Below, one piece after another: positions 33,493-44,029 of a DNA stretch of 64,000 bases. The notes below the pieces were generated by a model. That model saw only the letters and a list, made by a program, of their open reading frames with translations, searched no databases and was not told where the DNA came from. The DNA is from Petunia secreta. Taxonomy: Eukaryota > Streptophyta > Magnoliopsida > Solanales > Solanaceae. Each line of letters begins with the position of its first letter. Position 1 is the first letter of the stretch. The stretch is from assembly GCA_029990175.1 (NCBI GenBank), contig JARKIP010000064.1, positions 13,162,001-13,226,000 on the forward strand, given 5' to 3'. The translations under genes and the position numbers were made by a program.

Positions 33493-34027
33493 CTAAGTTA
33501 CTCGGACTCGGGTACAGGTATCCGACACGGGTACGGATCTAGAGGTCGAATTCGGAAAAATCTAAATTTAGAGATTCGGGAGTATGGATCCGCACACGGA
33601 TACGGGTGCAGGGATCTGTCGAAAAAAATTTTAAATTCTAAAAATAAAGTCATAATCCTTAATTTCTATTCTTCCTAGAGAAGTCCTCTTTCCCAATATC
33701 TCTGTTTTTCTCATTAAGTCGTCTTCCAAAAGTTATCCTCAAAACATAAAATCAGAAACCCGAGAATGTTGACAAAAGATGAAATATAGACAAAAAGACT
33801 ATAAATTTCTGCATAATTTTGAAGGTATCTCATTTCCAATATCTTCCGATCAGTAATAACCTTATCTCGAGAGTCTATTTGTCAAAAAAATTCTTCAATT
33901 TTCTGTAAATTTTGATCAAAGTATCCATTTTTATTTGACCACATCCGGTGTGAATCTCGTGTCCTATCCGAGCGTGTCCTATCCGACACGGGTACAGCGA
34001 CAATTTTGAAGATTCCGAGTAACTTAG
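33493..34027. mobile_element. hAT-type MITE
   Basis: Perfect 14-bp terminal inverted repeats, CTAAGTTACTCGGA (33493-33506) and TCCGAGTAACTTAG (34014-34027), extended by related sequence (TATCCGACACGGGTAC near both ends). Flanks TTCATTAC and TTCATTAT match at 7 of 8 bases, as expected for an 8-bp hAT duplication. It encodes nothing and lies inside the Helitron-like segment. Confidence 0.82.
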
Positions 34028-34762
34028 TTCATTATTGTACAAGTTTTGTTTGCACTATTTTGGTTTCTCTGCTCAGTCACTCCTTTTTGGATTATCAATA
34101 CTAAGAACCATGGAAATGTACAAATGATTTTCTATTTGTTTCTTTCATTTTCCTCTATTTTTGTCAAACATGCATAACAAGTTCTTATGAATATGGTTTC
34201 TACTTGCTACTTCCAAGGGAATTCCAGTACACATGATCAGAGTGTGACCTGATTAAGGAGATTTAATGCTGAAAAAGAGGTAATATCTGCATTTTGTTTT
34301 TAACATTATTAAACTACAAGCTGTCTTGCATGTTGTTTTTGTTATTTTTTCTTATTCTTCTAGCAGAGATCGTTGCATCCAATGTTTTAGTAACCCGCAT
34401 TTTATCAGCCATAAAAAGGAAACCAAACTATTTAGCTACCAAACCAAGTTCAAGGATAAGAGGCAAGCAACAGTTAAAGATATACGATTCATTTGAATAT
34501 CTTCTAATTTCTGAATTATGTATTTGTAATTAGTTCACAGTGCGTTAATGCAAAGCTCATGTTTCGGAATTGTTTCTTGTATGTACAATATTATAATTTT
34601 TGATGTTCTTTTGTTATTCACCAATAATGAAACTGTGACTTAACATAAAATCACTACTACGTTATTTTCAGGTGTTTGTTGCATAGAAGTTTCAACTTTC
34701 AATTATTAAAGTCTTATGTATCTTGAGTGTCACGACTTTAACACATAAAAATTAAAGGGAGG

Positions 34763-35098
34763 TTTACAAAAATACCCATCAAAATTAAAATATTTACATA
34801 TTTCTACCCATAAGTTTCATATTTACAAGCCCTACCCATAAGCTATTTACATGCCCTACCCATCTAAACTTGTATACTATCATTTATGCAATATATCTTA
34901 AATGTATACATCCAAATCTAGACTTGTATACTATTATTTATGCAGTATACATTAAAGGTATACACCTTATAAGGTATAACAAAGGTATAAAGTAATAAAT
35001 GGGTAGATTGGGTAAATACTTTTAATTTCATGGGTAGTATAATTTTTAATGGGTATGACTTGTAAATAATTTGAATTTTATGGGTATATTGTGTAAAA
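34763..35098. repeat. MITE-like inverted-repeat element with ATACCCAT motifs
   Basis: The left end TTTACAAAAATACCCATCAA is the inverted match of the right end (TATGGGTATATTGTGTAAA). Inside are repeated CTTGTATACTAT and TTTATGCA units. No clear target duplication. Confidence 0.6.
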
Positions 35099-35163
35099 AA
35101 TTCAAAACTAAATTGTATTCGAAATTATTGGGCCCGTGTTGAGCACGGGCAACACTAATCTAG

Positions 35164-35570
35164 TCTTGAAAGAAATTGGCAAAACGATGACAAGCCTAGA
35201 TAAATCTTCGAGCAATATTGCGTGGGACCATTAAAGAATCAAACACTGGCTGCTAATAAATTTTGATTAGAAATGAAACTTCAAATAATATGATTATATC
35301 ATTAACTTATGGTATCTTATCAGCAGATAAAGAAATAGTTTGTTGGTGGTCTGCAAAATTTTAGTAGAAGATATATCTAGCGTTTTCCTAATTTTGTATT
35401 AAAAAGGAACAATGGCAAGGTTAATCATTGATCCCACTTCAGTTACAAGCATGTAATCCATTGACATGATTGTGTTTTCTATTTTACTGCTTCTTCAACC
35501 TCATGCAAGGGTCGAGTTGCTATATAGACGAGAAATCTGCGTCTCCTAAACGTAGTAGGTTAAAAATTAA
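35164..35570. other. unique-looking AT-rich DNA, no gene seen
   Basis: Directly follows the Helitron-like end. No ORF of note or known repeat. Confidence 0.45.
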
Positions 35571-36745
35571 GGGAAAATTACACTGTATATAATTTTATGA
35601 AAGTTATTTATCAAAAATAGAGATACTTTTATTCTTTTCAAGAAATAGCGACATTTTTAACATTTGTTACAAAACATAGCAAAAACTAAAAAGTTAAATA
35701 AAGTCCCTAACCCTAATACATCTTTTATCTTCTCTCTCCCTCTCTCATACACAGCCATCAAATCAAAGCATTCTCAGGTTTGGAAAAAGTCGTCATTTCA
35801 AGGATCTTTCTCCTGGATAGGTATACTTGGATAAGACAAATAGCAGACGTTCATCAACACGCAAGAACCACAATGTTAAATCTATATACACAAAGTAACA
35901 TATCAAGGAATCGGTACAAGAAAATCCAAACATGAGTAAAACATGGCAAGAAATAAATTCTTCATCATCTTTCTTTCCTGGGGATAAATCTAAAAGAACC
36001 ATTAACCAATTAAAGCAACCAAACTCTATCTCAAACTACTGAGAGCCATCTCCGGCGGTGGCGGCGGCAGCGTTTCTCTGACGAGGGTGACGAGGTTCTG
36101 GTTTTCTTTGCTAGCGAAAGATGGTGTGTTGCTTCATTTTAGTGCGACTGGGAGCTATGGTGCAGCAGTTGCTTCGTCTTCTCCGGCATTTCGTCTTCTT
36201 CGGCGTTCCGTTGTCTCCAGCCGTTCGCTGCTTCATTTTTTTGCTGGTGCTTTTTCCTTTGTTTTGAAACTGTATGGCACTCGTCTGGGGCTCGTTTGGC
36301 GACTATATGGCAATTGTTTCTCATATATTTTTCGATAGCGATCTGTTGTTGTTGCATATTTTTTGTGCTGATTGTATGGGTTTTGTATTGTCGTTGTATG
36401 GGTTTTGTATCTGCGTTGTATGGCGTATGATGGGTGTTGTATGGAATTGTATCTCTTTTGTTTATCTTTTGTATATACCTTTGTACAATTTTATTCTTCT
36501 TCTTCCCATTCTTTTTTTTTTTTTGGTTATGGTGGTTATAATACTGGCTGAATGGGACGGAGGGGATTGGTGGCCAATGTGGAGGAAGAAAGGGGATTTA
36601 GGGTTTGTCTTCCCCTTTTATGTATATTTGTTAATTTTTGATAAAAAAATATTGCTATTTTTGAAACTCTAATAATATTGCTATTTTTATGTAAAACGAA
36701 ATGTTACTTTGTATAGTTATGTAATGAATTAACTTCTATAAAATA
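35571..36745. mobile_element. nonautonomous Mutator-like / Pack-MULE-like element, copy 1
   Basis: Long inverted ends share AAAAATAGAGATACTTTTATTC and, from the right, AAAAATAGCAATATTATTAG (each cited in part), with ATAGCAAT units. The interior has a GC-rich gene-like patch (36045-36250, GGCGGTGGCGGCGGCAG) and a TGTATGG-rich tract (36260-36480). The same architecture appears at 53290-54720 and 55178-56315. Target duplication unclear. The short ORFs inside are probably not genes. Confidence 0.55.
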
Positions 36746-37830
36746 ATGGTTTAAAATCCAGCCAACTAGAAATGTAATCAAAGAGTAACCGCCTATATAA
36801 AGAGATTAGTAGACTAGAAAATAAGGTAGGTTCGATTTAACACATGTTTAAATACGCCAATAATGTAATTTTTTTCATGGTCAATGTATATAATCTAAAT
36901 GACTTAAATCCTTAAGTAGTTCTTTACATCGTCACCATATATACATAAATACTTAATTAATAATTAGTGTATATAAATCAAATCGAATGTGGGGTTTCAG
37001 AATAGTTAGCTTATTACGTTGTGATATCATGTTAAAGTTGAAGAATTTAAGCAACTGTTAAATGCCTTTTGCATAAAGTTCTTATACTAAATTAAGGAAA
37101 AGAAATGGCAAGAATAACAAAAATTAACCTATTAGGAAGAGTATCTCCAAATGATAAACTTTATGGATGAGGTGAAAGCTTTGTCAACTCTACTTTTACT
37201 TCAAGACAGAAAGAAAAGTTGTACTGGAAAACCAGATAAAGAAATGGTCCTGATTCTCTTGTCATCATTTCCTAATATAATTAGCCACTTAGAATAATGA
37301 GCAAACTAATTATAAGCTTATAAGAAAATACAGTGCCCTAATATTCTGTCTTTGTCATGCGCAAATTGCGATAATAGACTACTAATCAAAATTAATTAAG
37401 CACTATTTTAGGTTCTTTTTTATGTATCTTTTCAATACTCTCAATGGCTTATCATGAAGTTTTTCTTTTATTTTAAATTGTTTTTACAGATATATCAAAC
37501 GAGAAATTAAAAGTTTGAGAAAGAGAATAAGATGATCAGAGATTAAAGCGAAAAGTGGGAAAAGTAAAAGACAAAAGAAGGCATTGATTTAACTGGTGCT
37601 TTAGGTGTTTTAGAGTAAGCTTTTTTAGGCTATCTTGGCTATAGTAAAAAAGAGGGAGCTATATATTGCTACCAAAGGACAATGAGAAGACACAATGCTG
37701 GCAGGTGAGCTTACTAAAAGGTCGAGATGATTTAAATAAAAACTTACTAGTATCGCTTTCTACAAACTCCCCACTAATTAAAGAAAAAGCTTACAATTTA
37801 TATAAGTATGACATAAAATATATTCTCATG
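36746..37830. other. AT-rich DNA, no gene seen
   Basis: No coding frame or known repeat recognised. It forms the left flank of copy B and ends in TCATG, the probable target duplication. Confidence 0.45.
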
Positions 37831-38367
37831 TGTATTGGGTAAAAATCGATCCGCGATGATTCGCCCCGGTCGTGCAACTTGGTAGCGACCGAACACATGT
37901 CGGCGAGCCAGAGACCGAAGCAAATCAATGAATCGCTGAAGCTAGGCACCGAGGTTGTCACCGAAGGCAAGCCGTAAGCTAAGCTTCGGTGACAAGCCGC
38001 CTCGGTCAAGCAATAGGGCCTAGCCACCGAGGTCAATCATTCGCACCTCGGTGGATCCCCTCGGTTCAAGCGGCTTTGCAGCTCACTACTTTACCCCCAC
38101 TAACTCCTCTATTTAATGTCCAGATCGTGAGAGACGCATCAGCTGATGGTGGAGAACGTGGGCAAGGCCTCCATGCCTATAAATATTAGATCATTTTGTA
38201 TCATAGGGATCCAGAAATTCATACTGAAATACAACTATATATTGAAGAACAGTTCATTTTCTCTCATTTATATCTTTTTCGTGTATTATTTCAACTTTGA
38301 TACGAAGAATTGCTTATATTCGAATCCAAATTCGATTTGTACACCTAAAACTGTTTTAGGCCCAACA
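37831..38367 (+). repeat. 5' LTR of copy B
   Basis: Starts TGTATTGGGTAAAAATCGAT, ends TTAGGCCCAACA. It contains two hairpins (37957-37993 and 38024-38054) and a TATA box, CTATAAATATT, at 38177-38187, the likely promoter of the genomic RNA. Confidence 0.93.
37957..38054. repeat. twin LTR hairpins, copy B
   Basis: Hairpin 1 is GTCACCGAAG/CTTCGGTGAC (10-bp perfect stem, 17-nt loop, 37957-37993). Hairpin 2 is CCACCGAGGT/ACCTCGGTGG (10-bp perfect stem, 11-nt loop, 38024-38054). Copy A has the same two with the same loop lengths. They lie upstream of the TATA box, in the U3 region. Confidence 0.75.
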
Positions 38368-38370
38368 AAT

Positions 38371-38387
38371 TGGCGCCCTCTGTGGGA
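38371..38387 (+). other. primer-binding site, copy B
   Basis: TGGCGCCCTCTGTGGGA begins three bases after the LTR end. TGGCGCC starts are usual for this class of plant gypsy elements; I cannot say which tRNA pairs with it without a tRNA comparison. Confidence 0.75.
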
Positions 38388-38459
38388 ATATAAGCAGTAA
38401 GGCTTTGTTCCAAAGTTTCACGTCCGTTTTTTATCAAAAGCTTACGACTCAACAACGTT

Positions 38460-40685
38460 ATGGCTGATCACATCGGTAACAATAGTGAACGGGCTGACGT
38501 TCCGTTGAACCAGCAGCCCATCTCACCAATGACAACTGAAGAATTCCAGATCTATGTTGTCACTACGCTAAGAGCTCTCCAGAGTAGACAGGATGAGCAA
38601 GTGAACATTAATGCTGAATTTCGCGCTTCGTTAGAGGCGAGGAATAGTGCTGCCCCAAACAGCACCCAGCCTTCGGCTCCTGGTGGAGGCATCCCGATCT
38701 TCGTTCCTCCGGGCGCGATAACAGGGGGACCTCACAACAGGGCCACGTCTGGGGGCTCGGGGAACAATCCAACTCAAACGCCACACTTCGGGACGGTTCC
38801 CACCGTGGCTGAGACAACGTCCTCGGTTGACGTTGAAAAGATGAGCAGGGAGATCGAGGCTCGCAACGAGGCGCGCGTGGAAAAGCGCCTCGAGGGCGTG
38901 CCGGGGATAACAAAGGAGGAAGACGACCTCGATATCGATCAATACAGGGAGCTGCCCTTCAAGCCCGAAGCGGCTCCAGCTCCAACTCCCAGAGGCTTCA
39001 AACTCATATTCTTGAAGAAGTACGATGGGACTACTGACCCCAAAGAACACATAAGGGAATATATGTCAATGTTGAAGAGCAACGACTTAACGGCTATACA
39101 GCTTGAGTCGATGTTCTTGAAGAAATTTGGCGAGTCCTTAGAGAAAGGGGCTTTACGTTGGTATATGTGTTTGCCAGCAGGATCTTTCTCCTCCTTTAAG
39201 GAAATGTCTAGCGCCTTTGTCAAGGCGCACACCGGGGCGCAAAAGATCCTCCAAAGGAAGGAGGATATATGTGAAGTAAAACAAAGGCCCGGTGAGCCAC
39301 TTAAAGAATTCCTCGAGCGATTCCACGCCGAACGCATGGAATTGCCTCGGGTGGATGATACCTTGGCCATCATGGCATTTGAGAAAGGTATCAACATTTG
39401 CAATTCTGACGCTGCCGCCGAATTACGAAAAGAACTCCAACAGTATCAGGTCCTAACATGGGAGGATCTGCATAGGCGCGCCTACTCCAAAATCATATTG
39501 GAGGAGGCAGAATTCAAGAACCGAGGTTATCATCAACGAAACCGAGGTGAATCTTCAAATCGCGCCGAGGCGCCACGAAGTAACTCGAAGGGGAGGTATG
39601 AGCCTTATACCTCGACAAGGCAGCAGGTCAGCCAAAGGCTGGGAAACACCCTCGGTAATTCATACCTAAATGCTCACATAAGCCAAAGGCTCGGAGGGAA
39701 GGTTCAACCCAATGTGAACCAAAGAAACCCCTCAAGCTCCGCTTCGGCCCCAAAAAAGGATCTACCTCGGATCCAAGACTACAACTTCAACATATCGACC
39801 TCGGAGCTGGTCAATGTTGTCAAGGGGACTGCCGGGGTGAGGGTTCCCAAGGATATGAGGACCCCAGCAGATAAAAGAGACCACAATCTGCATTGCGAAT
39901 TCCACGCAGATTATGGCCATAGGATCGAGGATTGCAAAGCTTTGCGCCTCGAGGTAGCTCACTTGCTGAAGAAGGGAGTTTTTGCCGACTTCCTCACTGA
40001 TAAAGGGAAAGATAATTTTTCCAAGAACCGAGGCGATGGGCAACCACCTCGGGCTCCACCCCCGGAAAGAGTAGTGAACGTTATTACCGGGGTGTCAGAG
40101 GTGAACGGCGTAAATTTCACCGTGGCCAAAAAATTTGCCAAGCTCTCCATCACCATGGAGAAAAGAACCCGAGTTAGAGGCTCGGGCAAAGATATTGTGT
40201 TCGACGATGATGACTCTGATGGGATGATGTTCCCTCATCACGACGCTCTAGTTATCATGTTGAGAATCAACGACTCTGACATCAAAAGAGTCTTGATCGA
40301 CCCCGGTAGCTCAGTTAATATAATCAGCTACGGGGCTGTTAAGAAAATGTGGTTGAAGGGGGAAGTTGCTCCCAAATCGACGGTGTTAGCTGGCTTCAAT
40401 AACTCGACGAAGAAAACGTTGGGTGAGATCACACTCAAGACATTCGCCGAGGGGGTTACCAAAGAAACACTGTTCCAAGTCATGCCCGAGGATTTAGCCT
40501 ACAATGTGATCCTCAGAAGGCCATGGATCCACTCCATGGAAGCTGTCCCCTCCACCTTACATCAAGTGATTAAATTCCCTACACCTTGGGGAGTTCGATC
40601 AATCAAAAGGGAGCAACGAGTAGCAAGCGAGTGCTATTCGGTTGCGTTAAAGAGTGGAGTCGCCCCGGTCGGGCCAAAGCAATAG
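38460..40685 (+). CDS. gag-protease polyprotein, copy B
   Basis: An uninterrupted 741-residue frame. ATG 38460 is the first in frame after the primer site and is used here. Residues 60-130 are low-complexity and Pro/Gly/Thr-rich. The gag core lies around 180-330 (GFKLIFLKKYDGTTDPKEHI, then WYMCLPAGSF near 233). A Cys/His block, CEFHADYGHRIEDC, is near 479. The aspartic protease is near 560-740, with IDPGSSVNII near 613 (Pro in place of the usual Ser/Thr after Asp) and the GRPW-type motif as LRRPWIHSMEAV. It ends KQ followed by TAG in a readthrough-like context. Gag would package the RNA, and the protease would cut the polyprotein in the particle. It is the only intact large coding frame in the element. 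Confidence 0.9.
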   Translation: MADHIGNNSERADVPLNQQPISPMTTEEFQIYVVTTLRALQSRQDEQVNINAEFRASLEARNSAAPNSTQPSAPGGGIPIFVPPGAITGGPHNRATSGGSGNNPTQTPHFGTVPTVAETTSSVDVEKMSREIEARNEARVEKRLEGVPGITKEEDDLDIDQYRELPFKPEAAPAPTPRGFKLIFLKKYDGTTDPKEHIREYMSMLKSNDLTAIQLESMFLKKFGESLEKGALRWYMCLPAGSFSSFKEMSSAFVKAHTGAQKILQRKEDICEVKQRPGEPLKEFLERFHAERMELPRVDDTLAIMAFEKGINICNSDAAAELRKELQQYQVLTWEDLHRRAYSKIILEEAEFKNRGYHQRNRGESSNRAEAPRSNSKGRYEPYTSTRQQVSQRLGNTLGNSYLNAHISQRLGGKVQPNVNQRNPSSSASAPKKDLPRIQDYNFNISTSELVNVVKGTAGVRVPKDMRTPADKRDHNLHCEFHADYGHRIEDCKALRLEVAHLLKKGVFADFLTDKGKDNFSKNRGDGQPPRAPPPERVVNVITGVSEVNGVNFTVAKKFAKLSITMEKRTRVRGSGKDIVFDDDDSDGMMFPHHDALVIMLRINDSDIKRVLIDPGSSVNIISYGAVKKMWLKGEVAPKSTVLAGFNNSTKKTLGEITLKTFAEGVTKETLFQVMPEDLAYNVILRRPWIHSMEAVPSTLHQVIKFPTPWGVRSIKREQRVASECYSVALKSGVAPVGPKQ

Positions 40686-40691
40686 CAACGA
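40680..40691 (+). promoter_or_regulatory. leaky stop context between protease and RT, copy B
   Basis: CAA TAG CAA CGA. The same TAG and flanking CAA codons occur in copy A, where the next codon is CTA. The change to CGA here weakens the match to CAR-YYA. A second in-frame stop, TGA at 40722-40724, replaces a CGA codon in copy A (CpG to TpG), so it is probably a later lesion. Confidence 0.6.
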
Positions 40692-43600
40692 CAGGAACCG
40701 GGGTCAAGCGGGGAGGACGCCTGAGAAGAATTCGAAAAGGTTCCAGCCTGTATCCAAGAGCCTCGGAAGCAAAAAGCAGAGGACTCAACTGTTAAAGAAC
40801 TGGAATCCTTCACCCTATTGAAAGATTTCCCCGATAGGAAAGTGTTTATCGGCTCGGAGTTGGACCCGGAGTCGAAAAAGGCGATTATAGAAGTTTTGAA
40901 GTCCAACCATGATTGTTTTGCTTGGTCACATTCAGACATGACGGGTATCGATCCGGAGATCATAACCCACAAACTGAATGTGGATCCAAAATTCACCCCG
41001 GTGAAGCAGAAGAAAAGACCTCATGCTGGGGTCAAAAAGAAGGCGATCGAGGATGAGACCGCCAAGCTACAAGAAAAAGGCTTCATAAGAGAGGTGAAAT
41101 ACCCCGAATGGCTGGCCAATGTTGTGGTTGTACCGAAGAAGAATGGAAAGTGGAGGATGTGTGTAGATTACACTGACCTAAACAAAGCTTGCCCCAAAGA
41201 TTCATATCCATTACCACAAATTGACATGTTAATAGACTCCACGGCTGGACACAACCTATTGACCTTCTTGGATGCATATTCGGGCTATAATCAAATTCTC
41301 ATGGACCCGAAGGACGAAGAGAAGACCTCGTTCATCACTGACCGAGGTACCTTCTGTTACAAAGTGATGCCCTTCGGTTTGAAAAATGCCGGGGCGACCT
41401 ACCAAAGGCTGGTGTGTCGCATGTTTAAAGAATATATTGGAAAGTCTATGGAAGTCTACATAGACGATATGATCATCAAATCGATCCAAATGGAGGATCA
41501 TTTGAACCATCTGAGGGAAGCCTTTGCTGTGTTGAGGCAATACGGTATGAAATTGAACCCTGAGAAGTGCGCCTTCGGCGTTGGATCAGGCAAATTCTTG
41601 GGATTCATTATCTCTGAACGAGGAATTGAGGCCAACCCAGATAAAATCAAAGCTATTGAGGAAATCCCTGAGGAGCTAACAGGGGTGAAAGAGGTTCAAC
41701 GCTTGACTGGCCGAGTCGCCGCCTTGAGTCGATTCATCTCAAGGTCCTCGGAGCGATGCCACAAGCTCTTCTCCGTTTTGAGAAAAAACAATCACTTCGA
41801 ATGGACACCGGAGTGTAAACAAGCGTTGAAAGATTTGAAACAATATTTGGCTAATGCACTGTTGCTTGCCAAGCCAAAAGAAGGTGAAACATTGCTGGTC
41901 TACTTGGCGGTGTCCGAGGTGTCAGTCAGCGCTGTGCTGGTTCGGGAAGAAGATGGCAAACAACAGCCCATCTATTATGTGAGCAAGACACTCCTCGACG
42001 CTGAAACCACGTATCCACATTTGGAGAAATTAGCACTTGCTTTACTTGTTACCGCTCGGAAACTACGACCCTATTTTCAATGTCACCCAATAGCAGTAGT
42101 TTCAACCTTCCCTTTAAGAAATATATTGCATAAATCGGAGTTATCGGGGAGGTTATCCAAATGGGCGGTAGAGTTAAGCGAATATGACATTACTTATCAA
42201 CCTCGGACTGCCATTAAGTCTCAAGTCTTGTCAGACTTCGTGTCTGATTTTAGTATTGGAATTTTGCCCGAGGCGGAAAAGGAAAACTCCATGGCAAAAG
42301 GAACCTTTTCGGGACTATGGATACTTTACACTGATGCGGCAACAAACTCCATAGGTTCGGGGTTAGGCATAGTCTTGAGACCACCCACCGGGGAGAAAGT
42401 CAGGCATTCGGTTTGGTTCAAGAAAGTAACCAACAACGAAGCAGAAAATGAGGCAACTTTAGCAGGTTTGGAGCTGGCTAAGGAAATGGGGGTTGAAAGA
42501 ATCGAACTGAGATGTGATTCACAGTTGGTAGTGAATCAGGTCCTCGGTGATTATACGGCTCGGGAGCCCAGAATGCAAATATACTTGGATCGAGCACAAA
42601 GGATCTTGGCACAATTCCAAGAATGGCGAGTTAAACAAGTGCCTCGGGAGGAGAATACCGAGGCTGATGCTTTGGCGAATCTTGGTTCGGCGATCGACGA
42701 AACTCACTCAGGGACTGACTTAGTGGTTCGGCTGCTATCCGCACAAATGAGAGAGATGAAGGTTCAAGTTAAATCAGTGGATAACCGATGGGATTGGCGA
42801 AGTAAGTTCATCTCCTACTTGGACTCGGGGACTGTACCCCAAGACAAAAAAGAAGCAAGGAAGTTGAGGACCCAAGCAGCCTCGTATCACTTGATCGAGG
42901 GTAACTTATACAAAAGGTTATATTGCGGCCCGATGGCCAAGTGTTTGGGTCCCGAGGAGGCAAGATACGTGATGGCTGAAGTGCACGAAGGCGAATGTGG
43001 CAACCACTCGAGGGAAGGTCCTTGGTGCGTAAATTATTAAGAGCTGGGTATTATTGGCCCACAATCAGTGCCGATGTGAAAGCCTTCGTGCAGAAATATG
43101 ATAAGTGCCAGCGCCATGGGCGGATGATCCACCAACAGGCCGAGCCTTTACATTCAGTGGCATCGCCATGGCCCTTCATGAAATGGGAATGGACGTCGTC
43201 GGACCATTGCCCAAAGGAAAAGGTGGTGTTCGTTTCATCTTAGTATTGACCGATTACTTTACAAAATGGGTGGAAGCGGCGGCTCTCACCGAGGTAAAGC
43301 AAAAGCAAGTAATCGACTTCATCAAAAAGAATATCATCTACAGGTTCGGCGTCCCAAGAGAAATTGCTTGTGACAACGGTAAACAATTCATGGGGGCAGC
43401 TATCACTGATTTCTTCAAGCAGTGTGGGATCAAAAGAATTGCCTGGACTCCCTATCACCCAAGTGCCAATGGCCAAGCTGAGTCGTCGAACAGAATCATA
43501 ATTGAAAATCTTAAGAATAGACTCGATGAGAAAAAAGGTCCTTGGCCCGAGGAGTTACCGGGGGGTATTATGGGCCATGCGAATAACGGAGAAGAACAGC

Positions 43601-44029
43601 ACCGGTGAGACTCCTTTCTCACTAGCCTATGGCATGGATTCCCTCATCCCCGTAGAAGTGGGCGAACCAAGTCTTCGGTACGCTCACACTGCCGAAGATG
43701 CCAACCAAGAGGCAATGCGTATAGAGCTAGATTTGCTCGAGGAAAAAAGGGAATTAGCTTTGGTTCGGCTAGTTGCCCAAAAAAGGCAGATCGAGGCTTA
43801 CCTCAATAGGAAAGCCAAACTTAGGGACTTCAAAGTTGGAGATTATGTGTTGAAAACCGTGAACCAATCAACGAAAGAAGATAACGGGGGGAAGCTTATT
43901 GCAAATTGGGAAGGACCCTATAGAGTCAAGGCAATCATTGGAAAGGGCTTTTATCAAATTGAGAATCTGCAAGGAGAACCCAAACCTCTGAATTGGAACA
44001 TCTCCAATCTGAAGCGATACTACTTCTAG
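40686..44029 (+). pseudogene. pol (RT, RNase H, second RNase H, integrase), copy B, with three frameshifts
   Basis: In frame with gag after the TAG. The frame runs uninterrupted from 40725 to about 43010. RT shows CVDYTDLNKACPKDSYPLPQ near 41160 and YIDDM at 41457. The first RNase H (41890-42130) has LLVYLAVSEVSVSAVL, lacking the usual catalytic Asp. The second, archaeal-type RNase H has YTDAATNS (42326), NNEAENEATL (42433), RCDSQLVV (42513) and NTEADALANLG (42655), so all four acidic positions remain. Integrase follows: a zinc region with YDKCQRH (first Cys is Tyr), MDVVGPLPKG, ACDNGKQFMG, NGQAESSNR, and the C-terminus GPYRVKAI to NLKRYYF. Single-base lesions: -1 near 43010, -1 near 43187, +1 near 43560. 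Confidence 0.93.

Larger units (their letters stand above)
31261..35163 (+). mobile_element. nonautonomous Helitron-like element
   Basis: The right end has a GCCCGTG/CACGGGC hairpin (35132-35150), ten bases, then CTAG followed by T, which is the Helitron 3' signature. The left end, TATATTACTATATTAGAAGAG (shown here to 20 bases or fewer as TATATTACTATATTAGAAGA), is typical of plant Helitron 5' ends, although the usual TC is not seen clearly (CCC here). No Rep/helicase is present. The inside may be captured host DNA (for example 31420-31560 looks like a transcript leader) plus later insertions; I recognise no gene. Confidence 0.65.

Noticed and set aside
38608..39403. Overlapping - strand frames opposite copy B gag
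   Set aside because: Shadows of the real gag frame, with no homologous frame in copy A or C.
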